A stretch of DNA of 64,000 nucleotides from Pestalotiopsis fici W106-1. Lineage: Eukaryota > Ascomycota > Sordariomycetes > Amphisphaeriales > Sporocadaceae. The stretch spans positions 1,812,977-1,876,976 of the forward strand of contig NW_006917091.1 of the NCBI RefSeq assembly GCF_000516985.1, written 5' to 3'. Positions 21,472 through 32,890 of the stretch are shown here, piece after piece; position 1 is the stretch's first letter; every line of letters begins with the position of its first letter. A program made the position numbers and the translations under genes. The notes beneath the pieces were generated by a model. The model had not been told where the DNA came from, searched no databases, and saw only the letters and a program-made list of their open reading frames with translations.

Positions 21472-24176
21472 TCATACATTTTTGAATGCTTCCTCGGTCA
21501 CCTCGGCTTTATCTTCCGCTTCAGACATTGGCTCAGGTGAGAGGAAGATTTCTCCCAAAAAGGTCCTCGGCGGCAGGTCTATTGACGGGGCTCTTCCACG
21601 ACTTCTATGCCTTGCATTTTCTAAAAGGTTTCTCATCTCCGAGGAATTATCGAGATCATCTGAGATTCTTTCCAAGGGCTCCTGGCCCTCGGCATCAGTT
21701 TTCCGGGGGTCTACTCCAGCCGCAAGCAAAAGTTTGACAACTCCAAGATGACCATATTCGACAGCGTCGAGGAGAGGCGTATCTTCAACATCGTTCTGAC
21801 ATTTGACACTGCAGCCGGCACCGATCAGGAATTCCACGATATCCTCGTATCCATTGCGCGAAGCTACTTGAAGTGGAGTATTGCCGGCGTAATCGGGACG
21901 ATCCAGGTCTTCGGGACGCTCTGCCAAGTGTCTTCTGGCTGCCTCATAGTCGCCCTTCCCACAAGCCCTGGCAAATAAAGTCTGACCATGCGCGGCTAAG
22001 TGTCTCTTAGTAGGATCGGAATGGCCAGCGTTGGTTGTCCCTTTGTTTTTAGACCGCAAACTGCGGGTGTGCTGATGCGACCGTGGGCTGTCATTACTGG
22101 ATTTAGAGGAATCATGATCAATGGACTGAAGAGGGGCATCTACGACCCCAGCCGCTAGTGCTGCAGGCGGTGAAAGAAATCTCTTGCGACGTGTGAGTCT
22201 ATGTTGTGAATCGGATTCGGAATCACTCGATTTATGAGAGTCAAGTAAGGTGTCATCCGGCATCTGTGGGCTGGATAGGAGGCTTGAGGATAGTTGCTGC
22301 CGTTCTTGTTCTTCTGACACAATGGTTACCTCCTTCCGAAGTGTTGCTTCAAGGTTTGCTGACTGCATGCTGGACTGTATTGCGAGCTTTATGGGATCTT
22401 GATCATCAGGTAGCGCATTCAATAACGGTGGGACAAAATCCCACACGTCTGGCCCGAACTCGTCTGGTTCGAACTCGTCTAGATTTAAATCATCCGAGTC
22501 GGAGTCCGGAGAATCAAGCACTAATTCTGCTTGGTCAAAAGCATTTCTTACTGTGCTGCGAGATCTCCGGTTGTCGATGTCGCTTTTGTAAGCATCTTCT
22601 TCCACTTGATCGTGGACGGGAGGGAGCGATTTGATAGCCAGTGATCGAAGGTGTCCAACAATATGATTGATCAAGTCCTCCGAAATTCCGGGACCCTTTT
22701 CATTCTCCTCTTGCCCTCCACAGAGAGGGCAAAACTTGAAGAGTGGCCCGGATGAGCGGGTGTTCTTTTCAATAATGAAGTCGATCTGGGCATCCGTGTA
22801 TTTCCTTTCATGATCATTTTGCAGGTGATTCTGGAAGTCTCCGCGGTCGCCAAAGGTTTTGTATGCATGCAACTTTGAGGAACAAAACCAGGATCTGGTG
22901 TGCTCACGCATATGCCGAATCCAATCCTTTGTATGACTGAACAGTACATTGGGCTTGTCACATGGGTCAAAAAGGCACACAAGAGCATCCAGGTCGCCAA
23001 GAACATGTTTCCTTTGATACATTATCAATGATTGAATTTCCCGAGAAAAAAAGAAAGGGTTGTTGAAATACCAACCTCCATTTGTCTGCATTGGTCACTT
23101 CGTTGCTAGGGAGTACATAAAGACAATATGGGCAGGTAACATCCATCATGCCTTTGCTCTGAGCTAGTGGAGCGTCGGGAAATACGAGACTCTCATGGGC
23201 GCCCAGATCAACGGATCTGGTCTGAGAAACGACCGAGGGGGCAGACGCGCGTTGGAAAGTATGCGGTGTAAGCGTGGTGGCGCTATGTACTGCAGAGTGT
23301 AGCTGGCTGTGTGCAGTCAAAGGTTTCGGGGCGCTCCTATCGGCACGCATTTGCAAAGCGGTGTTCATCTGACGTGGAAAGGAAGACGGCATCTGCGTTG
23401 TTGGTCTGGCAACAGGATCCGGGGCCTTCATGGGATTGACGGAATACCGAGTCCGTCTGTACAAGATTCGCTTTCGTCTCAACACCATGGTGGAGGCTAG
23501 TCGTTCACGGATGGCTTCGCTGCTCTCTGGGAAGCGGTCTTCCAGATTCTTCATAAAATACCATTTTATTACTGCTTCCAAGTTGTTGCCTTCCTCGTCT
23601 GTCATTCGAAAGGTGGCGAGCGCCTTGTCATTCTGGGTCTCTCGGCTTGCTTTGCGGATCGTGTTTGCTAGGCTTTGAAGTAGGGTGACTTCGGACGCAA
23701 TGGAGATGGCCGCTTGCTCGAACCCTCCTCTCGCCAGCGCCGAGAATTGCTCCTCAATTGGGGCATCCTGTGCATTCAGACGATTAATCAACTCTACGCC
23801 TGCACGGCCGATATGATTAGGTTTCATTTCATTGAGAAGTCGATGAGAGAACAAGTTGATGGAAGTCAGTCCCGTGGATATACTTACATTCAGAAATACG
23901 ACTCTGTAGCACCGTCAGGATGCCCAGTATCAAACGCTGTACTTCAGGGGCCTCGCGGACGCGATGATCCATGCAATTCCTGCCGGGAGCAAATACTGCC
24001 ATGTTGGATGTCCAAAGGGAAAATCGCGCCATCTGATCTTCAATAGCCGAGTACCGTCGGCCATCGAGAGACAGCGTGCTTTGAAGCAGCCGATTGAACT
24101 CATCCAGGCATGTACGCGCACTCGCCGAAATAGGAGTAAACAGCGCTTGAGTCGACAGAACATTGGCTTCAGACAT
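21472..24176 (-). CDS. C2H2 zinc-finger and ankyrin-repeat protein
   Basis: Exons are 24176-23888, 23799-23076 and 23011-21472, giving 850 residues. The N-terminal part is helical (ISASARTCLDEFNRLLQ, AIEDQMARFSLW), as in fungal STAND-associated or acuF-like C2H2 proteins. Residues about 319-460 hold paired Cys/His motifs: CPYCLYVLP, then CLFDPC with HMREHTRSWFC, then CPLCGG with HIVGHLRSLA. An acidic, disordered linker follows. Residues 680-785 are three ankyrin repeats (TPLQVASRNGYEDIVEFLI, TPLLDAVEYGHLGVVKLLL). These repeats resemble those of the fungal Set3-complex ankyrin subunit (Hos4-like), as recalled, not searched. Proteins of this layout are common and unstudied in Pezizomycotina; a regulatory or incompatibility role is plausible but inferred. 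Confidence 0.85.
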
Positions 24177-24617
24177 CGCTGAGGACGGCGAGCCGCGTTC
24201 AGCTGGTCTTCAAAAAATGAGCCTTTTGGCAGAAACGACGTGTGAGGCTGAGGGATCTGGTACGAATCATCGAGGCCATGGCTCTGCTTATCTTGCATGA
24301 CAAGCTCATACTCCCCGCTTTGTGATATTGCGAGCAGTACCTAACATGAGCGGGGCACAGCTGTGGCACTCTGCCTCAGCACAGATCACCTAACCTATCC
24401 CCTGTACAATGCCAAGCCACTCTCTACCTACCTAGGCAACCGTGACTTACGATATTTTGGTACCATGTCGTGTAGAGACTACCTAGTATAGTGCATTGTA
24501 TCTAGGCATACTTTCAAGCAGCATTATTGAAGGATATTTATGTGGCACGGCATCATCACATCAGTTTAACAGAAGTGGCACCAAGAGTGTCGCATCAGCT
24601 TGTCTTGTGTCTAGGGA
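24177..24617. other. Intergenic, no gene seen
   Basis: This is spacer between two minus-strand genes. It should hold the promoter of the C2H2-ankyrin gene and the 3' end of the HET gene. Confidence 0.6.
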
Positions 24618-27287
24618 TCATTCGACATCAAGCGAGGTACGAAATCTGACCCGCGGTCTTGACAGGCTATCCGATCGCTTTCGCTTCTGCATTTCTGCAC
24701 CAGCGACTACATCAGAGCGAGATGTTACATCAATGTGCAGTGGTTGACCCCCACTTGCGAGATCCAATCTCTGAACCAAGACGTCGAGCTTATCGACTGA
24801 AAGGCTGCTAAAGGCGTTCTCTAGTTCGTCTTCCAATGGGCGGACTATCTTTTCGTAAAGGACACCTCTCAAAGCGTATTCATCCATCGGCTCTCCATCA
24901 TCAGACAAGCCGATTTTGAGATCTAGGCTTGCGGAAATGGCTGATCGCGTTTGATCGGTGATGTCCTGATGACAGTGCTTGAAGACGTCTTTCACCAAGA
25001 AATACCGAGCTCCTATATCCATATCATCAGCTCCTGAAATGTTGTATTGTTCTGCCAGAGAATTGAGGCGTCTTGCTTGATGAATCTCGATCAACACAGC
25101 GGCCAAGTCTACCAAACAAGGATAAGGTGGCAGCAATAGGAGGTCATCGGGGTCAATGTCTTCGTTTCCATACCCTCCTAGGAGTCCTGCTGAAGTTTCG
25201 CCGACATTGTGATCAAGATACGATTCGAGGTAAGGGCGAAGGGGTAAACCGCCACTTGTTGAGAAGAATTTGACGTTTGAGGAACCCCAAGGTGACTGTA
25301 GCCATGGGGTGCCATGCAAATGGAACACGGCATAAGCCAAAAGAACACTAAGGATCCTTTTTGTTTTCTCGTTGAGCAAATGATGTTTTTCGACAAGGAA
25401 TTGTTCCAGAGAGATTGGTGGTTTGGACTTGTCCATTTTGAAATTGGTTTCCTCTGATTGCAGCTTCCAGAGAGTGTCGCGATCCAACTGAAACTTGAGA
25501 CGATAGTCTGGTAGTCTTGAGATTTTCAATATGTCGTCACATAAGCGTTCGACCACTTTAGACCGTCCCTTACCAGTACGTTCTTTTGCAGACAAGGCAG
25601 AAGAATTAGCATCGTTGGGAAGCTTGCGACTTTCTCTCGTTTCCACAGCAGTTGTCTCAACATGAGCTTCCTGCCACATCCTCTCAATTCCCAGGTAAAG
25701 ATCAAAGTCACCGTCTTTTAGTTTGGCGCGGTGGGTCTCAAGACAAACTTGCACAGAGAATCCGTGTGCGGGATCACAAGAACAGGGTCTTCTGGAAGAA
25801 AGAACTTTGAAAAGCGTGTCAGCAGCAGGCCAGATCTCCTGTGGCGGCTTTTGTCGAGTTTTTCGATAGGGAGATTGTTCATCCTCTCCCGATATGGTAG
25901 CATCAGCCCTTTCGCTAGAGAAAGAGGCGGTGATGAAGTCTTGTAGGAGATTTAACAAAGCGGCACGATCCGTTTCTGTTCCGAAATTGATGCATCTTGT
26001 GAGCGCCTCGACTTTCCTCAAGTTGGTGTCTTGACTGGATGAAACGAAGCGGTGCAGTGCTTCCAGACCCGGAAAGACCTTTAGTCCATGTACATGGCTT
26101 TCCGCTATATCTTCAGAGATGGTCAATTCCAGGCGAAACAGGATATCTTGAAGAACACGAGGGTCTTTCGGTAAACTTTCTCTATCACCCCGATGTAACA
26201 TGAGGCAATACCCGCATAGGGTATAGTAAAAGCTCTTCATGTCAGTTACCTTGGTCTCGTGTTGTCCCAAGAGTTCACCGACGAGCGAAAAGTCCTCGAG
26301 CGCTTGTAATAACCGTGATTTTAGCGAGAGCTGCTTCTTGCCGTTCCACCTTGGCGCTTCGCTGGCCATTTTCTGGCAATTTTCCTTGTTTACATCGAGA
26401 TGAACCTTCCCTTCAAGCTGCTTCGACTGACCATGGCCATCCACCAACCTAGCGTCTCTGCTAAGGGGCACAATCGAAGGTGATTCCGGCCTATCAGCTG
26501 TCAATTGACCGTGTTGCCCATCAGAGCGCCAGCCTAGCCAACTCGCAATGGTCTGTCGAAGTCGAACCTGCGCACGCTCCCTGCCCTCGCCATACAGCAA
26601 AGGCATCTGAACATTGAAGATGCCCAACATACAATAGGCCATGTCTTCTTCGCGTGTCGTCTGGCGCTTTTCCAACCACGACATGCGATCCAGCTCACTG
26701 AACTCGCACGTCGGTTGTCCTTTTAGAGCATCAATCGCGATACCGGTGATGTCATGAATGAGTCTCAAGAGTGACGTTTTATCACCCAGGCGCTGCCTGT
26801 CAGAGGAGAAGAACTCGACATATTGTGGAGCAACTAGCTCTTGCAACGTCCAACCGCGGGTGAACCACTTGCTCCTCCGAAACTCTGACTTCCACGCTGT
26901 TTCTGGTGTTGCGTCGATTGCGCAGCTGCCATGCACCACGTCGGCCAGATACACGTAGCATTTCTGTGCTTTCTGATACCACTGAAACATGGAATTGATG
27001 GCCTCTGTCAGTTCGGCAGAGCTGGTCTTGTCGATGCAGCATGTGTCTACCCAGAAGTACTCAATATCGTCCAACTTGGCTTGCTGCCCGCAGAACAGGA
27101 TCTTTTGGTAGCCCGAGGTTTGTCGCCAGCTTGCATCTTTCCTTGTCTCCATCAATAGATCTTGCAGTGTGACTTCGTCATCCTCGCTCCCCCAAGTGTG
27201 AGAGAGTATGGCATATGGAGGAATGTCGCGCGCCAGATCCTTGGTCAAAGTCAGCTCGCCGGCGGCTCCAAGCTGGAGTAGGCGCAT
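24618..27287 (-). CDS. HET-domain protein with DUF7580-like C-terminus
   Basis: A single exon encodes 889 residues. The N-terminal 240 residues form a canonical heterokaryon-incompatibility domain: YAILSHTWG (25-33), FWVDTCCID (78-86), SKWFTRGWTLQELVAP (139-154) and the closing MAYCMLGIFNVQMPLLYGEG. HET domains trigger cell death when incompatible strains fuse and are related in fold to TIR domains. From about residue 330 the protein matches my recollection of the fungal DUF7580 family, with SVLLAYAVFHLHGTPWL as its clearest motif, followed by a stretch containing DLAAVLIEIHQAR. The order HET then DUF7580 looks like an effector-plus-sensor design. It stands between two ankyrin genes on the same strand. 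No break is seen. Confidence 0.9.
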   Translation of the reverse strand: MRLLQLGAAGELTLTKDLARDIPPYAILSHTWGSEDDEVTLQDLLMETRKDASWRQTSGYQKILFCGQQAKLDDIEYFWVDTCCIDKTSSAELTEAINSMFQWYQKAQKCYVYLADVVHGSCAIDATPETAWKSEFRRSKWFTRGWTLQELVAPQYVEFFSSDRQRLGDKTSLLRLIHDITGIAIDALKGQPTCEFSELDRMSWLEKRQTTREEDMAYCMLGIFNVQMPLLYGEGRERAQVRLRQTIASWLGWRSDGQHGQLTADRPESPSIVPLSRDARLVDGHGQSKQLEGKVHLDVNKENCQKMASEAPRWNGKKQLSLKSRLLQALEDFSLVGELLGQHETKVTDMKSFYYTLCGYCLMLHRGDRESLPKDPRVLQDILFRLELTISEDIAESHVHGLKVFPGLEALHRFVSSSQDTNLRKVEALTRCINFGTETDRAALLNLLQDFITASFSSERADATISGEDEQSPYRKTRQKPPQEIWPAADTLFKVLSSRRPCSCDPAHGFSVQVCLETHRAKLKDGDFDLYLGIERMWQEAHVETTAVETRESRKLPNDANSSALSAKERTGKGRSKVVERLCDDILKISRLPDYRLKFQLDRDTLWKLQSEETNFKMDKSKPPISLEQFLVEKHHLLNEKTKRILSVLLAYAVFHLHGTPWLQSPWGSSNVKFFSTSGGLPLRPYLESYLDHNVGETSAGLLGGYGNEDIDPDDLLLLPPYPCLVDLAAVLIEIHQARRLNSLAEQYNISGADDMDIGARYFLVKDVFKHCHQDITDQTRSAISASLDLKIGLSDDGEPMDEYALRGVLYEKIVRPLEDELENAFSSLSVDKLDVLVQRLDLASGGQPLHIDVTSRSDVVAGAEMQKRKRSDSLSRPRVRFRTSLDVE

Positions 27288-28565
27288 CTTCCACGCCTAT
27301 GCTGAGAGAGGCGGGCGGCTAAACTCGAAGGTTATGTTGACTATGTGTTTTTTGGCTTCCAAGACATGATTTGTAGGGGAAAAGGTGTCGCAGTACTGCT
27401 CCAAGTCTTGCGAATTCAACAAGTAAGCCGACTGACTGTGGCTGAGCTGGCCACTGCCTTGTGCCGAATGCGGGGCTACGCCTGGCGAATTGGAGATCAA
27501 CCTCTGAGGCTTTCAATAACGCGATGTCTGGCGCAAAACTCGCATCCTTATACTAGATAGAATACTCATACAAGTATAAATAGCCTGTAATTGACCAACA
27601 CTGTTCACTGTGCTGATTTGGTAATTCCCTTTTATTGGGCCGCTGCTTGGGCGGCATGGGTACTATGTGGACGCACGGAGCACTTCAGGTTCGAAAGCAG
27701 GGACCCAACCCTTTTGGGAAATCCTTGTTGTAATTTTGCTTCTACTGTAGTATTCGTTTTATTATATATAGATTTTGAAATAACTTTGTTGCCGGAGGAT
27801 CATCAGCATGCCTAAATACTTAAATGTCTCTCAGCGCGATATAGGCAATGTGCTTGTCTGCTACATACTAGGTTAGGTAGTTAGCATAGGCACTACCAGA
27901 GAGTGTCTCACTCACCTCTACTAGCTTCTTTCGCTAAATGCTTGCACGCCAGCTTCGGACATTCGAAGCACATAGAGCAGAAGTGAAAGAATAAATTTCG
28001 TCTACCCTGATTGAATCAATATTTTTAATCATCATATCATTTAGGCTTGATCAAATTACCTTATAAATCATTCTAGATAGATAATACCTGTTTCATCATA
28101 GTTTGGGGGTGGGTTTGAGTCTATGTTAGGGTTAAACTTTCAACCCGCGTTAGGGTCACAACTCAACCCTAAATAAGCTTTCTAAATCAACTACAGCGCA
28201 GCGTATAATTGATGAATGGTGATTCCGGTGTACTTGGGCAATTATATACCAATTATACAACAGTAACAATTACTATAGTGCAATGACTGGAGCTGCCTTT
28301 GCCAATGGCAGGTGCCTTCTGAGACTGGAAGTCTAGGTATTCTTGCCTGACCCTCCAGTTAAACTATCATATTGACGCCCATAGTAGCCAAAGCAGACCA
28401 GTATTTTACGAGTCTTCAGCACTAAAGACACGTTGCCTAATCCTAGGCGCTCATCCCGACAGATGGAACGAACCGCGTCAAGTTGAATTGAATAGCAATT
28501 TTTCTTTTGTCCTCTACTTTGTTAATACAGTACAACGCTCAATTCTCCAAGCTTACTACACTGCT
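27288..28565. other. AT-rich spacer, no gene seen
   Basis: About 1.3 kb between the HET gene start and the 3' end of the STAND-N/ankyrin gene. No long frame is present. Around 28111-28172 an imperfect inverted arrangement of GGGTTTGAGT and its near complement includes telomere-like TTAGGG words, too few to call an array. Confidence 0.55.
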
Positions 28566-31500
28566 TCAAAACCCTGCAGCTTTGTCAATGGCATTCAGCC
28601 AATACTGCACCACATCACCAGTTGGTTCTGAATCTATGTCCTCCTCGGCCTCACCCTCGCTCCACACAACGCCAAGTGCTTCTGTACCTTTCTTGTATTC
28701 TTCAGAAAGTTGGCGGCCAGAGATTGCTTCGAGCTCTGCCTCCATCCGCTCCAGCCAGTGATCCGTCAAGAACGTGCTCATGTCAAACTGATTCTCATCA
28801 TCCATCATCGTGTCAATCATGGCGTCAAGATCGAAGAGGATTCCCTCCAGCAGCTCAATCATGTCAGCTTGCTCATCTCGTACATGCATTGTATCTTGCC
28901 ACTCCTCCACAGTGACTGAACAAGTATATCTATATTTCCCGGGCTCATGATGACATGTGTGGCTCATTTCCAAGGTTGTGAATGTGAAGTATCGAATTGC
29001 TTCTTTCCATTCATCCTTTGACAACTCAGTTAGAGACATATCGAGATAGTTCAAGAACGGTTCAATGATGGAGATGATGGACTGGCCTTCTCTCGCTGAT
29101 TCCTGAGCAATCAGAGCTTTCAGCATCATCAGGAATGGTGTGCATCCTTGCTTCGAGCAACTACACTCGCAGTTGTCGAAGAGATCGACGGGCAGTACTT
29201 CTTGCAAAGACGAGAGAATATACCAGTCAGGATCATCATAATCGCCCATATCCGGTAGCCAGTCTCCGATGTATTGAAAAACAAAATGCGCGGTCGTCAC
29301 GCGTAGTGATTTGCGATCAGCACCAATCCCTGAGTGATTCAGTTCTCTGGAAAGGTTTGCTCCGTGATCGACGAGCCACTGAATCATTCTCAGATTCTCA
29401 CAGTTTGCAAGGGGTGGCAGTCCGTCTCCCCTTACATCATCAAACTGCCCGTTGAACTCATCAATGTCTTGAAAACCATGATCCCAGAAGACGTCCGCAT
29501 TCATAATGTTTTTCACGGTATGATAGACTGAACGGCCGGGGTAGCAAGTGGATGTGGCAGGCTTTGTTGTTTGTGTGAGCCTCAAAGCAGGAGAAATTTG
29601 GACCCCATTCAAATCAAGTAGTCCAAGGACGGCGGCTGTCTGCGTGTCGAGTGTGCGTACGCTCTCAAGGTTCAAGGCAGCGATATCATGTTCCGGAAGC
29701 TTCTCCAGAGCCAATCGCTTCAATTTGTCTCGTCGATCTTTCAATCCTCTGACCAGGATCCTTTGGCATCTTGTTGTCATATCGCGGTACAAATAATCGA
29801 AGGCGCCAATGTCGACGGCACAACCAGCCTTGAGTAGCATTTTCATTGGTGCAGCACAATGGCATCCGTGGCAGAGGCTATCCGAGAATGGTCCTACACT
29901 GCAAAGTTGGGCACTTGACACTAGTGCATAATGAAATGCGGTTTATCCACTGAAATCGGGCTTGTTCAGCTGAGACGGACCCAAAGCTGGTAGCAGTAAC
30001 CGTAACATATCGGGTTGGCTGGCACTTAGGTGCAATGGGGTTTGACCCCAACCATTGACTTCCATAATACTACGGGGATCTGTTTCAAGCAACCTTTTGA
30101 CTTGTTTGCCGTCACCAATGAGGACAGCCTGGCACAATGGACCGCAGCCACATGCTGCCAATGTTATATTAGTTACACCGAAAAAAAATTTCTTTTCTCG
30201 TGGGGAAATCTCTACCTTCTGCAATAAGTTGAGACACTCTCTGCAGGCTGATTGATCTAAACAGATAATCATTCATACTCATGTGTCTAGATGAGTTTTC
30301 TTGAAAGATCATCATGGCCGGTATATCGGCGGCTTTGCCAAAGAGAATTTCCACAGACTTGGCGGAATCAATTTTGAAGGAAGCTGTCAGTGTCTTCATT
30401 GGTGACCTGGATTCATATTAGAGCGCAGACACAAAGTAATAGAGAGGATAGAATCACTTACTCGCCATTGGTGTCATAAATATTGGAGGGTATGTCAAGA
30501 TACGTGACGTTTTCAAGAAAATCAAGAACCAGTCTCTCGAAACGGACCGAATCATTTGATCTCCACTTTCGTAGCAAAAGGTCCCAAACCTAGAAGCAGT
30601 TACATCAGCAGTTTTGGAAAGCAATGACATAAGCGAACATACCAAACTAGTTATCGGATAGATCAAGGTCTGGTTGCGACTATTCACATCGTTTGGCGAT
30701 GCCTGACCTTTTCGAAAAAGTGTTTCGAGTTTTGTAAGGGCCCTTTCGAAGAAACCTTTCCAGGTAGAAAGAATAAATTGGCGTCGATCATTCGAATCGC
30801 GCGACGCTTTTTTCAATATTTGGATGATTTGGAAAGCAGGCGCAGCATCTTCATCCACGGTAGGATAATAGGTAAAATTTGGTCCAAAGCTTGCACCGCC
30901 GGCACCAAATTTGCACGAGAATGTGAGCTCGATGGCCTTGTGTGCGAGCCAGCCAAGCCCAACCTGCCTCATGCCCCATTTCTGCTCAGTTGTTTTCGGC
31001 TGCTGCCAAAGGTCGCACGTAGGAAAATGGTTTTCCGACCAACTGTTGTCCTGGTAAAATATGAACCCAGACCACACGGCTTGTTTGCGCTGGAGTCGGT
31101 GTCTTGGGTGACAGGTGCATTCCCGAGAGGAGCGGAACTGCAACATGGAGGTAGAAGACTGGCGATCCCTTGCAGTCGTTGTGAGGACAGACGTTTGGGG
31201 TTGGTCGTCGACATTCCATATGTCTCGTGCTGGCGAGCCTACGTCCAAGTACTCTTCGGATACTTCCTCGAGGTAACTCGGTCTCGATATCATCTGATTG
31301 AATAATCTTGCCTGTTTAGATTGTCAGATCTTGTCGCTTTGAGAATAGCGAACTCAAATATCGGCCGGGCACTTGCCTTGTCTAGCTGCGTGAGCTGCAA
31401 AAGTTTAGTCGTAGCTCCATGGTTGAGGGCATTCTGTATTTGTATCGCATCGACCTGATCTCCTATCCGGGACGATTGCGTTGCAAGCAGGCGATTCGCA

Positions 31501-32249
31501 CGAGTTGCATCTTCTCTGATTACTCGTATGCCTTGCTCTGACCGTATTGCTGTCTGTCCAAGGTCAAGTAATGAGAGGCCGATGCTCTCAATGGCCGCTC
31601 GCAGTAGTGTCGCCTCGTTGCGAATGTGAGAAACGTCATTCGCAAGTGCGGTAACCTCAACTTTGGTCTCAATGATCTCGGCAACCGCATCGTTCGAGGT
31701 AGATTCAATCGTGCGTAGTGTTTGGCCCTGCGAGATTGAACTCTCCCTGCGCCGATGATTACTATATTGTTCTCACTATGCAGTCTGTAAACGAAGCGGC
31801 ACTCACAGTCCCAATATTTGCAGGGTAACCTGCAGACTTTTGGAGGCTTGATCAACTCTTGCTTGCAAATTTGTCAGTCTTGATCGGTTGAATGCATATG
31901 TCAACCGTTTCTTTGATGCCTTTGCTCTGTCTAGCAAATTGGGGTTATTCCTTGTCTCGTCGCATAGTTCAGCTACGAGGCGTCTTAGTGCTTCCAACTC
32001 ATCTTTGCACAGTTGTATACACGCGATGACGGCCGTAGATGAGTGTTGATTATGGGCGACCAACTGAGGCAAGATATTTTCAAGAGCCTGTATCGAAGTC
32101 TTGAGGGTCTGTTCATACTTTCTTGCGGAGTCGAGTTCCTCTGCACGAGATTTGATACCATCAAGATACTTGGTAATGCCGCTGCAGACTTGGAAACCGA
32201 GAGAGACCAGCCCAGCCACTGAGGCCGCAATGGACAAGCCGTCGGCCAT
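28566..32249 (-). pseudogene. STAND-N-like/ankyrin protein with one in-frame stop
   Basis: Six exons (32249-31807, 31746-31377, 31311-30643, 30589-30462, 30406-30216, 30154-28566) join in phase to 1,130 codons. The N-terminus (MADGLSIAASVAGLVSLGFQ, then ITKYLDGI) is the fungal STAND N-terminal/PigL-like helical domain, followed by a long coiled coil. A central domain carries LLLRKWRSNDSVRFERLVLD, YLDIPSNIYD and EILFGKAADIPAMMIF, then ankyrin repeats (GWGQTPLHLSA), then a C-terminal helical region ending in AIDKAAGF. Codon 671 (29943-29945) is TAA in the middle of an ankyrin repeat: FSG, stop, TAFHYAL. Coding continues on both sides in the same frame, so one substitution explains it. Intron 2 uses a GC donor (GCAAGT). 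Without the stop it would be a typical NLR-like or allorecognition accessory protein. Confidence 0.75.
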
Positions 32250-32890
32250 ACGGAGCAAGCCGCGCTGCTTCACAAGATGAAGCCAGCTTATGGGTCAAAT
32301 TGTCGCACTTGGGAAAAGTTGACTCTGTTTAGAGCGGAGGGAGGGGCGAGTCTTCGAGGTTCCAAGCAGGCTGCCTTGGCGAACTGAATCTGCCTTGCAA
32401 ATGCGCCACTGCAGTCCAGCACACCAAAACTGTGAGGTGGCTTGTTGAATGCACCGGCTCTGACCAATCTGATGTGCACAAGGACTGCTGTAAGCGCTGC
32501 AGCAGGCGGTGATTGGTGGTGAACTGAGAGCCAATGAATACCCTGGACAACCAGCTCTCTTTATCTCCACTGCTTTACAAAAACACCACAGCCACTTTCA
32601 GTCTGTACAAACTGATAGATCCAAGTATAAGCAATTATCAGAATCACATGACTATTTCCTGCCCAACTACATGCATGTCTTGTGATCATGACAAGAACAC
32701 CGAAGCAGACTCTCTTTCATGGGACGCTCAGATGTGGACGTATGTATGTTTATTTCAGTACCATATTTCAGCATACTGACCAGGTCTCCTTGCACTTCCA
32801 ATAGAAACTATCCTCAAAGTGACATGATTGAGTTCCCCCCGTGTAGTCTGCAGTGTCTCATACTTCTGACTCCGTTGCCATCCTGATGAT
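32250..32890. other. Intergenic, no gene seen
   Basis: This is the promoter side of the STAND-N/ankyrin gene and the 3' flank of the secreted-protein gene. The short frames are not convincing. Confidence 0.55.

Noticed and set aside
27680..27720. GGTTCGAAAGC, reminiscent of a tRNA B box
   Set aside because: No matching A box, acceptor stem or anticodon arm at the right distances.
28111..28172. TTAGGG-like words suggesting interstitial telomere repeats
   Set aside because: Only two forward words and one reverse word occur, unevenly spaced; no tandem array.
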